The position numbers and the translations under genes are program-made. Source: Bacteroidota bacterium (GTDB lineage: Bacteria; Bacteroidota; Bacteroidia; AKYH767-A; OLB10). From it: a stretch of DNA of 64,000 nucleotides. The DNA lies in contig JADJOH010000008.1 in NCBI GenBank assembly GCA_016713925.1, forward strand, positions 744,001-808,000, given 5' to 3'. Below are positions 28,943 through 37,352 of the stretch, in pieces. Within the stretch, counting starts at the first letter, position 1. Every line of letters starts with the position of its first letter. The notes under the pieces were generated by a model. It made no database searches and was not told the origin of the DNA. It saw only the letters and a program-made list of their open reading frames with translations.

Positions 28943-31372
28943 ATGAATTACGTAAAACTTAAAGTCATTATTTTATATTTACTATTTATTTCAACTTTAG
29001 CAGTTAAAGGACAATCGTGGATGCCGGTTGGAGGTGATTTTACAAATTGGCCCCAGGTAAATCGATCAGTGTCTCAAAACATGGCAATTGACAATAATGG
29101 TTTTCCCATTTCTTGTACTTACGAATATGGACATGTTTTAAGGAACTGGGATGGGGTAAAGTGGAATTACTTAACATCTCCGGCTCCTATTTTTCAGTAT
29201 GGAGGTAATGGCATAATTAAATCAATGAAAATAAATAGTATTGGACAGCCCTATATATCTTGTCTTCTAAATGCAAGTAATCATGAAGTTAAAGTGTTTC
29301 GATGGAACGGAATTGCATGGGATTCTATCGGGGGGCAATCATTTTCACAGCTTTATGGAGGAGGTTTTATGGTTCTTGATTCATTGGGAAATCCAATTGT
29401 TGTTATGGGTGACGATTTAATTGATTCGGTTGTGGTAAAGCGTTGGGATGGTATATCATGGCATAATATGCCTTCCACAAATCTTGACCGGTGGTCAGTA
29501 CCCGTGGCAATGGAAAGAAATCATTCAGGTGAAATATACCTGGCTGTCACAAATAATCAAACTCAATCACTCAATATATTAAATTGGAATGGGAGTACCT
29601 GGCAAACGATTGGCTCACAACTAAACCAGGGGCCTTATATTCATCCTTTTATGACTCTTGATAGTTCAGGTCTTCCTCTGGTTTCCTATCTGGACTTGAC
29701 CGGAAACCTAAATTTTAAGCAATGGGATGGAATATCATGGAATTCCATAGCAAGTATGTCCATTGGATCAAATATTTTTGCTACTAGTCTTGTGATAAAA
29801 ATTGACAATAGAAATCAACCAATAGTTGCATACAGAGATAGTCTTACAAATTACAAGTTAACAGTTAAAAGGTGGAATGGATCTAACTGGGTGGTTATAG
29901 GTACAGATGGTATTTCATTCGGACCAGTAATCGAAATTTATTTAGGCATTAAAGATTCCTCCAATATCTATGTTCAATATAAAGATGTAGGGCAGATGAA
30001 TAGGGTTTGTGTGCAATATTGGAATGGAATAGAATGGAATTATGTTGGAGATGGAGGAGTATCAAAAGATCTGGCAAAATACAGATCCATCGCATTGGAT
30101 AATTCTGGAAGACCTTTTGTAGCCTACTCTGATTTAAGTCGTAGTAATAAAATCACTGTTCGCCATTGGAATGATACGGTATGGACTGATGTAGGCAATG
30201 CAGGTTTTTCTCCTTCCGGAGCCGGTCATTTAATCATGACTCTGGATTCTTCAGATTTTCCAATTGTTGCATTTCAGGATTCTTCAATTGGCAATAAGTT
30301 ATGTGTACAACGATGGAACGGAAGCACATGGAATTATGTTGGTGATAGTACCGGGCTATCAGCAGGAGAAGTAAAATATATTGGACTCACCATAAATAAC
30401 CAAAACCACCCCGCAATTGCATTTCCGGATAGCATTTCAGGAGGTATAACTATTGTAAAAGAGTGGGATTGCAGCGTATGGAATCAGCTGGGTATATCGT
30501 CTGATTTTTCACCGCAAAACAAATATCAATATTTGACTGTTGACTCCCTTGGCAATATATGTATAGTTTATTCTAACGGAAACGGAAATTCTTTTGGTCG
30601 GCCTGAAGTTAAAAGGTGGAATGGAAACACTTGGACAAATATAGGTCCACCAACAGTAGTAGGGTCTGCGGCGGCATATCAAACTCATATGATATTTGAC
30701 AATCTCGGCAATCCTATTATTTCATTTATTGCCTGGGATTTACAGCTTAACTACCAAACAGTCATAGTGCACCAGTTTAATGGTATTAACTGGAATCGAA
30801 TTTCATCAGGCTATGGAGTAAACTATGGGGCTGCTGATGATCCAAATTTAGCAATTGACCATGCAGGTAATCTTTACGTCGCATACTTCAATAATGAAGT
30901 ACCCCGAAAAGTAGAAGTTAGGAAATATCTCGGTACTTCTAACTGGATAAAAATTGCGGAGGAAAGTTTGCCACCGAGTGTTGATAAAACTTTCAATAAT
31001 AATCGCTGGTTTGAAATAGATGACCAAGGTAACATGTTTATTGCGTTTAATATTGGGTTCCCATACGTTTTGAAGTTAGGTAATACTCTTACCGGAGCCG
31101 GTTCAATTCCTGTTGAAGATTTTAATTTTAATTTATATCCGAATCCGGCAAATGATAAAGTTACAGTCGTTTACTATGATATCGAACAAAGTCTATATGA
31201 CTTGTCCATCACAGATATAAATGGTCGTGTTTTATTGAGGCAAGGTGGAACATCTACTGCTGGTGAGAATAGTGTTCAGATAGAAACCAGGTTCTTGCCT
31301 AATGGTATATATTTAGTCAAATTATTTTCAGAAGGAAAACAAATAATAAAGAAGTTGATTGTAATGAATTGA
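28943..31372 (+). CDS. Secreted W(N/D)G-repeat protein with T9SS sorting domain
   Basis: 809 residues with a signal peptide (VIILYLLFISTLAVKGQ). The body holds about a dozen imperfect repeats of 45-50 residues with the pattern LDSSGxPxVSY ... VKRWNGSxWxxIG, most likely beta-propeller blades resembling the sialidase/Kelch superfamily, though I cannot name the family. The last 80 residues are a type A T9SS domain (LYPNPANDKVTV, ITDINGRVLL, LPNGIYLVKL). No catalytic Asp-box or sialidase motif is visible. Its base composition is more AT-rich than that of neighbouring genes. It stands alone in its direction and is followed by a purine-rich hairpin region. Role unknown; probably surface-exposed or released. 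Confidence 0.85.
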   Translation: MNYVKLKVIILYLLFISTLAVKGQSWMPVGGDFTNWPQVNRSVSQNMAIDNNGFPISCTYEYGHVLRNWDGVKWNYLTSPAPIFQYGGNGIIKSMKINSIGQPYISCLLNASNHEVKVFRWNGIAWDSIGGQSFSQLYGGGFMVLDSLGNPIVVMGDDLIDSVVVKRWDGISWHNMPSTNLDRWSVPVAMERNHSGEIYLAVTNNQTQSLNILNWNGSTWQTIGSQLNQGPYIHPFMTLDSSGLPLVSYLDLTGNLNFKQWDGISWNSIASMSIGSNIFATSLVIKIDNRNQPIVAYRDSLTNYKLTVKRWNGSNWVVIGTDGISFGPVIEIYLGIKDSSNIYVQYKDVGQMNRVCVQYWNGIEWNYVGDGGVSKDLAKYRSIALDNSGRPFVAYSDLSRSNKITVRHWNDTVWTDVGNAGFSPSGAGHLIMTLDSSDFPIVAFQDSSIGNKLCVQRWNGSTWNYVGDSTGLSAGEVKYIGLTINNQNHPAIAFPDSISGGITIVKEWDCSVWNQLGISSDFSPQNKYQYLTVDSLGNICIVYSNGNGNSFGRPEVKRWNGNTWTNIGPPTVVGSAAAYQTHMIFDNLGNPIISFIAWDLQLNYQTVIVHQFNGINWNRISSGYGVNYGAADDPNLAIDHAGNLYVAYFNNEVPRKVEVRKYLGTSNWIKIAEESLPPSVDKTFNNNRWFEIDDQGNMFIAFNIGFPYVLKLGNTLTGAGSIPVEDFNFNLYPNPANDKVTVVYYDIEQSLYDLSITDINGRVLLRQGGTSTAGENSVQIETRFLPNGIYLVKLFSEGKQIIKKLIVMN

Positions 31373-31463
31373 TAATTCAGGCAAAAACTAGGTTGTTTCT
31401 GGTAAAAGTCAAACAAGAAATAAAATCAGTTTTTTATAACATATAATAATTTAAAAAATCGAG

Positions 31464-31526
31464 AGCGAGGTGGAGAGCGAGAGAGCGAAGAAAAAACAGA
31501 GCTAAGAAACTTCGCTCTCGCTCTGT
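31464..31526 (-). terminator. Hairpin with GAGCGAG repeats downstream of tRNA-Ser
   Basis: Imperfect inverted repeat between about 31474-31490 (purine strand) and 31510-31524 (CTTCGCTCTCGCTCT), built from repeated GAGCGAGA units. On the minus strand it follows the tRNA-Ser gene and is followed by a T run (about 31451-31459). It could terminate the tRNA transcript, but the low complexity makes alternative foldings likely. Confidence 0.5.
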
Positions 31527-31543
31527 TTCTCGCTCTGTTTTTG

Positions 31544-31628
31544 CGGAGAGGGAGGGATTCGAACCCTCGGTACCTTGCGGTACACACGCTTTCCAAGCGT
31601 GCTCGATCGGCCACTCTGACACCTCTCC
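31544..31628 (-). tRNA. tRNA-Ser (GGA)
   Basis: 85 nt from 31628 to 31544. The acceptor stem GGAGAGG pairs with CCTCTCC, the T arm has GGTTCGAATCC, a long class II variable arm (GTGTACCGCAAGGTACCG) is present as expected for tRNA-Ser, and the anticodon loop reads CTTGGAAAG with GGA at the wobble-first positions. The discriminator is G; a 3' CCA is not encoded. Confidence 0.93.
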
Positions 31629-31659
31629 TGTTTAATGATCAATCACTTCCCAAGATTGT

Positions 31660-31713
31660 ATCAGCCACTCCACCTTCGCTAAAGCTTCGGCGGACAGGTC
31701 TGACACCTCTCCT
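31660..31713 (-). repeat. Degenerate copy of the tRNA-Ser 5' end, split by a 28-nt insert
   Basis: Bases 31660-31670 match the tRNA segment 31606-31616 (10 of 11), and 31699-31713 match 31615-31629 exactly (15 of 15). Between the halves are 28 nt (31671-31698) containing the palindrome CGCTAAAGCTTCGGCG. The second part lies 84 bp from its source. Confidence 0.8.
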
Positions 31714-31980
31714 CCTTATCCGGCGGCTTCCGGGGTACTATGATGTCAAAAAATGCTAAACGGAGTGCGAAGGTAGTGATTTTATACTTTTTCAGATTAG
31801 AAAGGTAAAATTGTAAGAGGACAGGTAAAATATATTACATAAATTTATGATATACAGCTTTTTGCATAGGATTTAGCTTTTAAAATAATAAAGCGACCTA
31901 ATTCAATTGTCAAATTTTTAACCCGTAAACTTTAAACCTTGGGGGTCGTTCGCAACACTCGCTGGGAAACCTTAAACCTT

Positions 31981-32034
31981 GAACCATGAAGCAGAATCGC
32001 GAAAAGCGATACGCTTCATGGGAGCCCCTTAAAC
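31981..32034. repeat. 54-bp palindromic REP-like element, copy 1
   Basis: Matches 45301-45354 at 53 of 54 positions. Arms CATGAAGC (31985-31992) and GCTTCATG (32013-32020) enclose a second pair ATCGC/GCGAT with a GAAAA loop. It overlaps the ppsA stop codon and is flanked by TTTAAACCTT units (31929-31980), as is the second copy. Confidence 0.92.
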
Positions 32035-34410
32035 CTTTTCCGCTTCCAACATATTCTCAATCCCCCTAATCAACGCATCCGGATTAAAAGAAATACTATC
32101 AATGCCCTGATCAATTAAGAATTTGGCGAACTCAGGAAAATCACTTGGTGCTTGTCCGCATAAACCAATTTTTACACCTGCTTTTTTAGCTTTCTGTATG
32201 ACATCTGAGATCATGGATTTTACCGCCGGATTGTTCTCGTCGAAGATGTCGCTGAGCAATGCGCTGTCACGATCGAGGCCGAGTGTGAGTTGTGTGAGGT
32301 CGTTGGAACCGATGGAGAAACCGTCGAATACTTTAGCGAATTCTTCAGCGAGGATGACGTTACTCGGGATCTCTGCCATGACATATATTTCTAACCCTTC
32401 GTCTCCGCGCTTCAAACCATATTCTTCCATTAGCCCGACTACTTTTTTACCTTCTTCAACAGTACGGCAGAATGGAATCATGAGTTTAACATTCGTTAGT
32501 CCCATTTCATTTCGTACTTTTTTCATCGCTTCACACTCTAACCGGAATCCTTCTTTATACCGCTCATTATAGTACCGCGATGCTCCTCTGAAACCGATCA
32601 TCGGATTTTCTTCTTTCAGCTCGAATTCTTTTCCACCGATCAGATTCGCGTATTCATTACTCTTAAAATCGCTCATGCGTACTATGACGTCTTTCGGATA
32701 AAATGCGGCTCCTATGGTAGCCACCGCCTGAGCCAGTTTATCCACGAAGAAATGTGTCTTTGTGTCGTAACCTGCAGTGATTTCATCAATTTCTTTTTTT
32801 ACAGTTTCATCTTTTAACTCATCGTATTTTACGAGCGCCATTGGGTGAATTCTGATGCTGGATGTGATGATGAATTCGAGTCGCATGAGTCCGATGCCTT
32901 TGTTGGGATAAAAAGAAAAACGATAGGCTTTATCCGGATCGCCGAGGATGAGCATAGGCGCTGTGCGTGGCATCTTTATGTTACGGAAGTCGAGTTTTTT
33001 TTCTTCCCAGGGGAGAATGCCATCATACACCACACCTGTTTTTCCTTCTGCGCAGGAGATGGTGATTTCCTGTCCGTCTTTTATAACGGTGGTGGCATTA
33101 CCTGTTCCAACAATAGCCACTGCACCAACTTCTCTTGCAACAATTGCCGCATGACTTGTCCGGCCTCCTTTATTGGTGATGATGGCCGCTGCTTTTTTCA
33201 GAATGGGATCCCAGTCGGGATTGGTGATGTCGGTAACGAGAACATCTCCTTGTTGCAATAAATGTGCTTCTGCAGGAGAAGATAGAAGACGCGCTTTACC
33301 GCTGGCAATTCCGGAACCTACAGCGTTACCTTTTACCAATACGTTGCTTTTGCTTTTTAATGAATATTCCTTCATAATCAAAGGGTCCTTCTGCGAATGC
33401 ACCGTCTCCGGTCTTGCCTGTACGATGAATAGTTTACCGCTCTTTCCATCCTTCGCCCATTCAATATCCATCGGACATTGATAATGGTCTTCAATGATCA
33501 CCGACCATCTGCCAATCGTTTCAATCTCATCGTCGTTCAGCACAAATTCTTTTTGCTTTGCAAGCGGTGTTTCAATATTACGTAGAGGATTACTCCCCTC
33601 ATGCTCTTGTGAATAGATCATCGTTTTCGCCTTGCTGCCCAACTTTTTAGAGATGATCGCATTTTTTCCGATTTTAAGTGTAGGCTTGAAGACATGAAAT
33701 TCATCCGGTGTTACTGCTCCCTGCACAATATTTTCTCCCAATCCCCAGACTCCGGTGATGACAACCACATCCCTGAAACCGGATTCGGGTTCCAGCGTAA
33801 ATGCAACTCCCGCACAGGATAAATCAGCACGCACCATCAACTGTACGCCGGCAGATAGCGCGACGTGAACATGTTCAAACCCATTGTCGATTCTGTATTT
33901 AATGGCCCGGTTATTATAGAGCGAGATGTAGCATTTTTGCACCGCCTTTACCACATCTTCTTCACCACGCACATTTAAAAAAGAATCATGTTGTCCGGCA
34001 AAACTTGCTGTGGGGAGATCTTCCGCGGAAGCACTGCTGCGAACAGCTACTTCTACCACACTTCCGTTTTCATCACATAGTTTCTTGTAAGCTGCAATAA
34101 TTTCAGCTCTCAGACTTTCAGGTAAAGTTGCTTTTGTGAGTAGTGCTCTTGCTGCTGCGCCCACATCGTTTAAATTTGAAAAGTCAGCAGTGTCCAATCG
34201 TTTGAGAATTTGAGAAAGTTCTTCGTTTAATTTATTTTCATCCAAAAACAATCGAAAGGCATCCGTGCTTGTAGCAAAACCATCCGGAACTGCAATGCCC
34301 TTTCCGCTCAGTTTGCTGATCATTTCTCCGAGTGATGCGTTTTTTCCTCCAACCTTTGCAACGTCGCCATAGCTGATATCTACAAAGGGAATGGTATAGT
34401 TATTTTTCAT
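32029..34410 (-). CDS. ppsA: Phosphoenolpyruvate synthase (pyruvate, water dikinase)
   Basis: 793 residues, matching the usual PpsA length. It makes PEP from pyruvate with ATP, releasing AMP and phosphate, for gluconeogenesis in the cytoplasm. The N-terminal ATP-grasp domain begins VGGKNASLGEM; the swivelling phosphohistidine domain contains GGRTSHAAIVARE with the catalytic His420 (E. coli His421); the C-terminal PEP-binding barrel ends with IGLCGQAPSD, whose cysteine is the catalytic one. All domains are complete. Transcribed alone from the divergent region 34411-34724. The last codons AAG GTT TAA lie inside the dispersed repeat cluster at 31929-32034, so the stop codon itself comes from a repeat unit. 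Confidence 0.97.
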   Translation of the reverse strand: MKNNYTIPFVDISYGDVAKVGGKNASLGEMISKLSGKGIAVPDGFATSTDAFRLFLDENKLNEELSQILKRLDTADFSNLNDVGAAARALLTKATLPESLRAEIIAAYKKLCDENGSVVEVAVRSSASAEDLPTASFAGQHDSFLNVRGEEDVVKAVQKCYISLYNNRAIKYRIDNGFEHVHVALSAGVQLMVRADLSCAGVAFTLEPESGFRDVVVITGVWGLGENIVQGAVTPDEFHVFKPTLKIGKNAIISKKLGSKAKTMIYSQEHEGSNPLRNIETPLAKQKEFVLNDDEIETIGRWSVIIEDHYQCPMDIEWAKDGKSGKLFIVQARPETVHSQKDPLIMKEYSLKSKSNVLVKGNAVGSGIASGKARLLSSPAEAHLLQQGDVLVTDITNPDWDPILKKAAAIITNKGGRTSHAAIVAREVGAVAIVGTGNATTVIKDGQEITISCAEGKTGVVYDGILPWEEKKLDFRNIKMPRTAPMLILGDPDKAYRFSFYPNKGIGLMRLEFIITSSIRIHPMALVKYDELKDETVKKEIDEITAGYDTKTHFFVDKLAQAVATIGAAFYPKDVIVRMSDFKSNEYANLIGGKEFELKEENPMIGFRGASRYYNERYKEGFRLECEAMKKVRNEMGLTNVKLMIPFCRTVEEGKKVVGLMEEYGLKRGDEGLEIYVMAEIPSNVILAEEFAKVFDGFSIGSNDLTQLTLGLDRDSALLSDIFDENNPAVKSMISDVIQKAKKAGVKIGLCGQAPSDFPEFAKFLIDQGIDSISFNPDALIRGIENMLEAEKV

Positions 34411-34724
34411 AATGATGGGTAATCCTCAAATGTAACATTTAAATGCAGTTTCAATACCTGATTCATTCTAACGTCATACCTGATAGTTGTCAACTTTTTA
34501 TTTCAAGTACTTTGTAAACGTTCATGCCTGTTGGTTCAACATCTGTATTAAGATCTTTTGTTTACAATAACTCCTATATCATTCTTAGTGCCCCTTAGTG
34601 CCCTTAAGTGCCTTAGTGGTTATTGACGAAATTATTAACCGAAGCTAAATTTGATTTCATTCGACAAAGGGATGAAAATTTTAACATCGGATTCACTATC
34701 TTTGCTCCGTAAAAAATTTACTAT
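34411..34724. other. Divergent intergenic region with CTTAGTGCC repeats
   Basis: About 310 bp between ppsA and the OsmC gene. Around 34583-34620 lie four imperfect copies of CTTAGTGCC or CTTAAGTGCC in tandem. The rest is AT-rich. Both genes' promoters should lie here; the one for the OsmC gene is noted separately. Confidence 0.55.
34697..34704 (+). promoter_or_regulatory. Candidate -7 box of the OsmC-family gene
   Basis: TATCTTTG matches the Bacteroidota consensus TAnnTTTG and lies 20 bp upstream of the ATG at 34725. I do not see a convincing TTTG -33 box at the usual distance, so this is a weak call. Confidence 0.45.
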
Positions 34725-35144
34725 ATGAAAATCATCAGAAGAGCCTCAGCCATCTGGAAAGGAACAGGCAAGGAAGGATCAGGAACAGTCAGCACACAAA
34801 GCACTGTATTAAATAATGCACAATATTCATGGGAGACCCGTTTCGCAGAAGGCGTTGGTACCAACCCTGAAGAACTCGTTGGCGCTGCACATGCCGGTTG
34901 CTATAGTATGAAACTCAGCTTCCTTATCGTTGCTGCCGGGTTCGTAGCCGATTCGATCAACACTTCAGCCAAAGTAACGCTGGAAGATGGAAAAATTTCC
35001 CACGTACAACTCGATGTAACCGCGAAAGTTCCCGGAATGTCAGCCGAGCAATTTGAAACTGCTGCACAGGAAGCAAAATCTACCTGCCCTATCTCCAAAT
35101 CCCTTACCGCTGAGATCGGCCTTAACGCCACCCTCGAAGCTTAA
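34725..35144 (+). CDS. OsmC-family peroxiredoxin
   Basis: 139 residues, normal for OsmC. The family reduces organic hydroperoxides with two cysteines; both are present (Cys59 in AAHAGCYSMKLS and Cys121 in AKSTCPISKSL). The Glu-containing segment EELVGAAHAG is also conserved. The N-terminal strand pair contains GSGTVSTQSTVL. Cytoplasmic, no signal peptide. Single gene with its own candidate -7 box and a strong terminator 6 bp after the stop. Function as hydroperoxide reductase is well supported; the in vivo substrate and reductant are not shown by sequence. Confidence 0.93.
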   Translation: MKIIRRASAIWKGTGKEGSGTVSTQSTVLNNAQYSWETRFAEGVGTNPEELVGAAHAGCYSMKLSFLIVAAGFVADSINTSAKVTLEDGKISHVQLDVTAKVPGMSAEQFETAAQEAKSTCPISKSLTAEIGLNATLEA

Positions 35145-35150
35145 TTGCTT

Positions 35151-35199
35151 TTAATAACGCTGCGGTCGCCACTCATCATCGCGACCGCAGCGTTATTAA
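35151..35199 (+). terminator. Intrinsic terminator of the OsmC-family gene, 19-bp stem
   Basis: Perfect inverted repeat with arms at 35151-35169 and 35181-35199 and an 11-nt loop, six bases after the stop codon. The descending arm ends in TTATTAA; the T-tract is short, but the long GC-rich stem makes a terminator or 3' stabiliser likely. Confidence 0.8.
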
Positions 35200-35292
35200 T
35201 TACCTTGTCACCCAAATTGTCATCCTAATCTTTAACAAGGTCATGTTCGTGATATTTCGCGACTACTTTCGACAAACCTGTCTCAAACACCT

Positions 35293-35583
35293 TTTACACC
35301 ATTTATTTTCAAACCTGTCTCCCGCCAGGGAGATCATCTCATCTTCAAATCTTCAAATCATAACATCTTCAAATCCACCCCATTTTCAAACCTGTCTCCC
35401 GCCAGGGAGATCATCTCATCTTCAAATCTGTCTCCCGACAGGGAGATCATAATATCTTCAAATCCACCTAATTTTCAAACCTGTCTCCCGCCATGGAGAT
35501 CATCTCATCTTCAAATCTTCAAACCTGTCTCCCGCCAGGGAGATCATCCCATCTTCAAATTTTCAAATCACCGCATTTTCAAA
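35293..35583. repeat. CCTGTCTCCCGCCAGGGAGA array with TCTTCAAATC spacers, abutting the ansA stop
   Basis: Five copies of a palindromic unit (TCTCCC-gcca-GGGAGA) at about 35314-35336, 35391-35412, 35429-35447, 35480-35500 and 35524-35546, embedded in TCTTCAAATC and TTTTCAAATC units. Spacing is irregular (77, 38, 51 and 44 bp), unlike a CRISPR. The array ends 2-3 bp from the ansA stop codon. Copies vary slightly (gaca, ccat). Confidence 0.9.
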
Positions 35584-36588
35584 TTAAGAAATCTCTCCAC
35601 ACAATGAAGTTATCATCATCTTCTTCACTTTTTTACTATCCTTCGGATATTGCCCTAAAAGTACCATCAGTTTCGTCAAAGCTGCTTCTGTCGTTAAATC
35701 CGCTCCACTAATTACTCCAATCTCCTTAAGCAGTTTGCTCGTTTCATATTTCCCCTGTTCTACACTTCCACCTGAACATTGTGAAACATTGATCACTATC
35801 AAACCATTTTTTATGGCTGCCGCCAAAGCGCGTATGAATTTCGGATCTGTTGGCGCGTTGCCGCTGCCATAGGTTTCCATCACCAATGCTTTTAAATCCG
35901 GGACACTCAGGATATGTTCCATCCAGGCTTCCGTTATCCCGGGAAAGAGTCGTACGAGTCCGATATGTGGTTCCAGGGTGGTGTGGACAATCAATTTTTT
36001 GGTTGAAGGTTTTGACAAGAGGTCGAAGTCAAATTCTACATTTACGCCTACCGTCGCAAGTGGAGGACAATTCAGCGATTGAAAAGCGTCAAACATGGAA
36101 GAAGTAAATTTCTCTGCACGGTTTCCTCTGAAAAGTTGGTTATTGAAATAAATGCAGACTTCAGGTATTATAACTTTACCTGCAGCAATTTCTACGGATG
36201 TGATCAGGTTTCTTTTTGCATCCGTTCGGATAGCCCCTAACGGTAGTTGTGATCCGGTGAAGATGACCGGCTTGCTGAGATTTTCGAGCATGAAGCTCAG
36301 CGCGGAAGCTGAATAAGCCATGGTGTCCGTGCCATGCAGGATGACGAACCCATCGTACTTCGCAAAGTTTTTCTCAATAGTTTTTGCCAGCTTCACCCAA
36401 CAGTCCGGAGTGACATTCGAACTATCTATGAGTTCCTCAAAGGCATGATGCGCTAATTTGCAACCCAACCGGTTTAATTCCGGTACCTGTTCACTGACTT
36501 TTCCGAAATCAAATGGTTTCAGTGCGCCGCCGGCATCGTGTTGCATGCCGATAGTACCACCGGTATAGATGATGAGAATTTTTTTCAT
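35584..36588 (-). CDS. ansA: L-asparaginase, type I (cytoplasmic)
   Basis: 334 residues. Hydrolyses asparagine to aspartate and ammonia. The two threonine sites are intact: IIYTGGTIGM at the N-terminus and ILHGTDTMAYSASALSFML near residue 85, with FTGSQLPLGAIRTDAKRNL and the lysine of the second site. No signal peptide, so cytoplasmic type I (AnsA-like). The start overlaps the stop of tatD in an ATGA arrangement (36585-36588), so the two genes are translationally coupled. The stop codon is at the edge of the 35.3-kb repeat array. Confidence 0.95.
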   Translation of the reverse strand: MKKILIIYTGGTIGMQHDAGGALKPFDFGKVSEQVPELNRLGCKLAHHAFEELIDSSNVTPDCWVKLAKTIEKNFAKYDGFVILHGTDTMAYSASALSFMLENLSKPVIFTGSQLPLGAIRTDAKRNLITSVEIAAGKVIIPEVCIYFNNQLFRGNRAEKFTSSMFDAFQSLNCPPLATVGVNVEFDFDLLSKPSTKKLIVHTTLEPHIGLVRLFPGITEAWMEHILSVPDLKALVMETYGSGNAPTDPKFIRALAAAIKNGLIVINVSQCSGGSVEQGKYETSKLLKEIGVISGADLTTEAALTKLMVLLGQYPKDSKKVKKMMITSLCGEIS

Positions 36589-37352
36589 ATTCGGAAGAGT
36601 TTCTTTGCGTTGGCGGAGGTAATTTCTCCGGCTTCTTCAGGAGTGATGTTTTTTATTTCAGCTAATTTTTGGGCAACATGCAAAATATACCCTGGCTGGT
36701 TTCTCTTCCCACGGTGAGGCACTGGAGAAAGATAGGGGCCGTCGGTTTCAAGAACAATATGATCAAGAGAGAGTTCAGCGACGATCTTATCTACACCCCC
36801 ATTTTTGTAAGTAAGGACACCACCGATACCAAGATAAAACCCCAACTCAATCATCGCCTTCGCCTGCTCCGGACTCCCACTAAAGCAATGAAAGACTCCC
36901 CGAAGTCCGGAAAGATTTAAATCCCGGAGAATGGAAATTACTTCATCATTGGCGTTTCTGGTGTGCAAAGCCACGGGTAAATCCAGCTCATACGCCCATT
37001 TTAATTGGATGCGAAGTGCCTCTTCCTGTTGAGATATATGGTCGAGTTCCCAATAACGATCCATCCCGATTTCGCCGATAGCAATGTAATTTCCGGTCTT
37101 CAGTTCCTTTTCGACAATCGACAGCTCTGTTTCAAAATTTTCTTTGACATAACAAGGGTGCAAACCCATCATCGGCAAACAATAATTGGGGTAATCTTCA
37201 GCCAGTTGCTTCAATCCGGCAATGGAGCCGGAATCAATATTGGGCAACAGCATATGAACCACTCCGTCATGCTTTGCAGCGTCAATCAAGGCCTTGCGGT
37301 CGGCATGGTATTCTTCCGCATAAAGATGAAGATGCGTATCGATGATTTGCAT
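36585..37352 (-). CDS. tatD: TatD-family metal-dependent hydrolase / deoxyribonuclease
   Basis: 255 residues, normal for the family. Metal ligands are visible: DTHLHL at the N-terminus, GEIGMD (Glu near 95), HTRN (near 130), FHCFSG (near 155) and ETDGPYLSP (near 203). TatD proteins are Mg-dependent 3'-5' exonucleases acting on DNA and RNA; despite the name they are not part of Tat export. First gene of a two-gene unit with ansA. It is divergent from the GT9 gene, whose ATG-start candidates overlap this gene's first codons. Confidence 0.95.
   Translation of the reverse strand: MQIIDTHLHLYAEEYHADRKALIDAAKHDGVVHMLLPNIDSGSIAGLKQLAEDYPNYCLPMMGLHPCYVKENFETELSIVEKELKTGNYIAIGEIGMDRYWELDHISQQEEALRIQLKWAYELDLPVALHTRNANDEVISILRDLNLSGLRGVFHCFSGSPEQAKAMIELGFYLGIGGVLTYKNGGVDKIVAELSLDHIVLETDGPYLSPVPHRGKRNQPGYILHVAQKLAEIKNITPEEAGEITSANAKKLFRI

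Noticed and set aside
31544..31713. tRNA-Ser attachment site of an integrated element
   Set aside because: The duplicated stretch lies at the 5' end rather than the 3' end usually used by integrases, is only 84 bp from the tRNA, and no integrase is present.
31426..31759. Short open frames over and beside the tRNA-Ser
   Set aside because: They are shadows of the tRNA gene and of GAGCGAG low-complexity sequence.
35293..35583. Possible CRISPR array
   Set aside because: Repeat units are short, spacing is irregular, the intervening sequence is itself repetitive, and no cas gene is in the window.
37005..37325. N-terminal extension of the glycosyltransferase frame
   Set aside because: It is antisense to tatD, and the family's first strand starts just after 37395.
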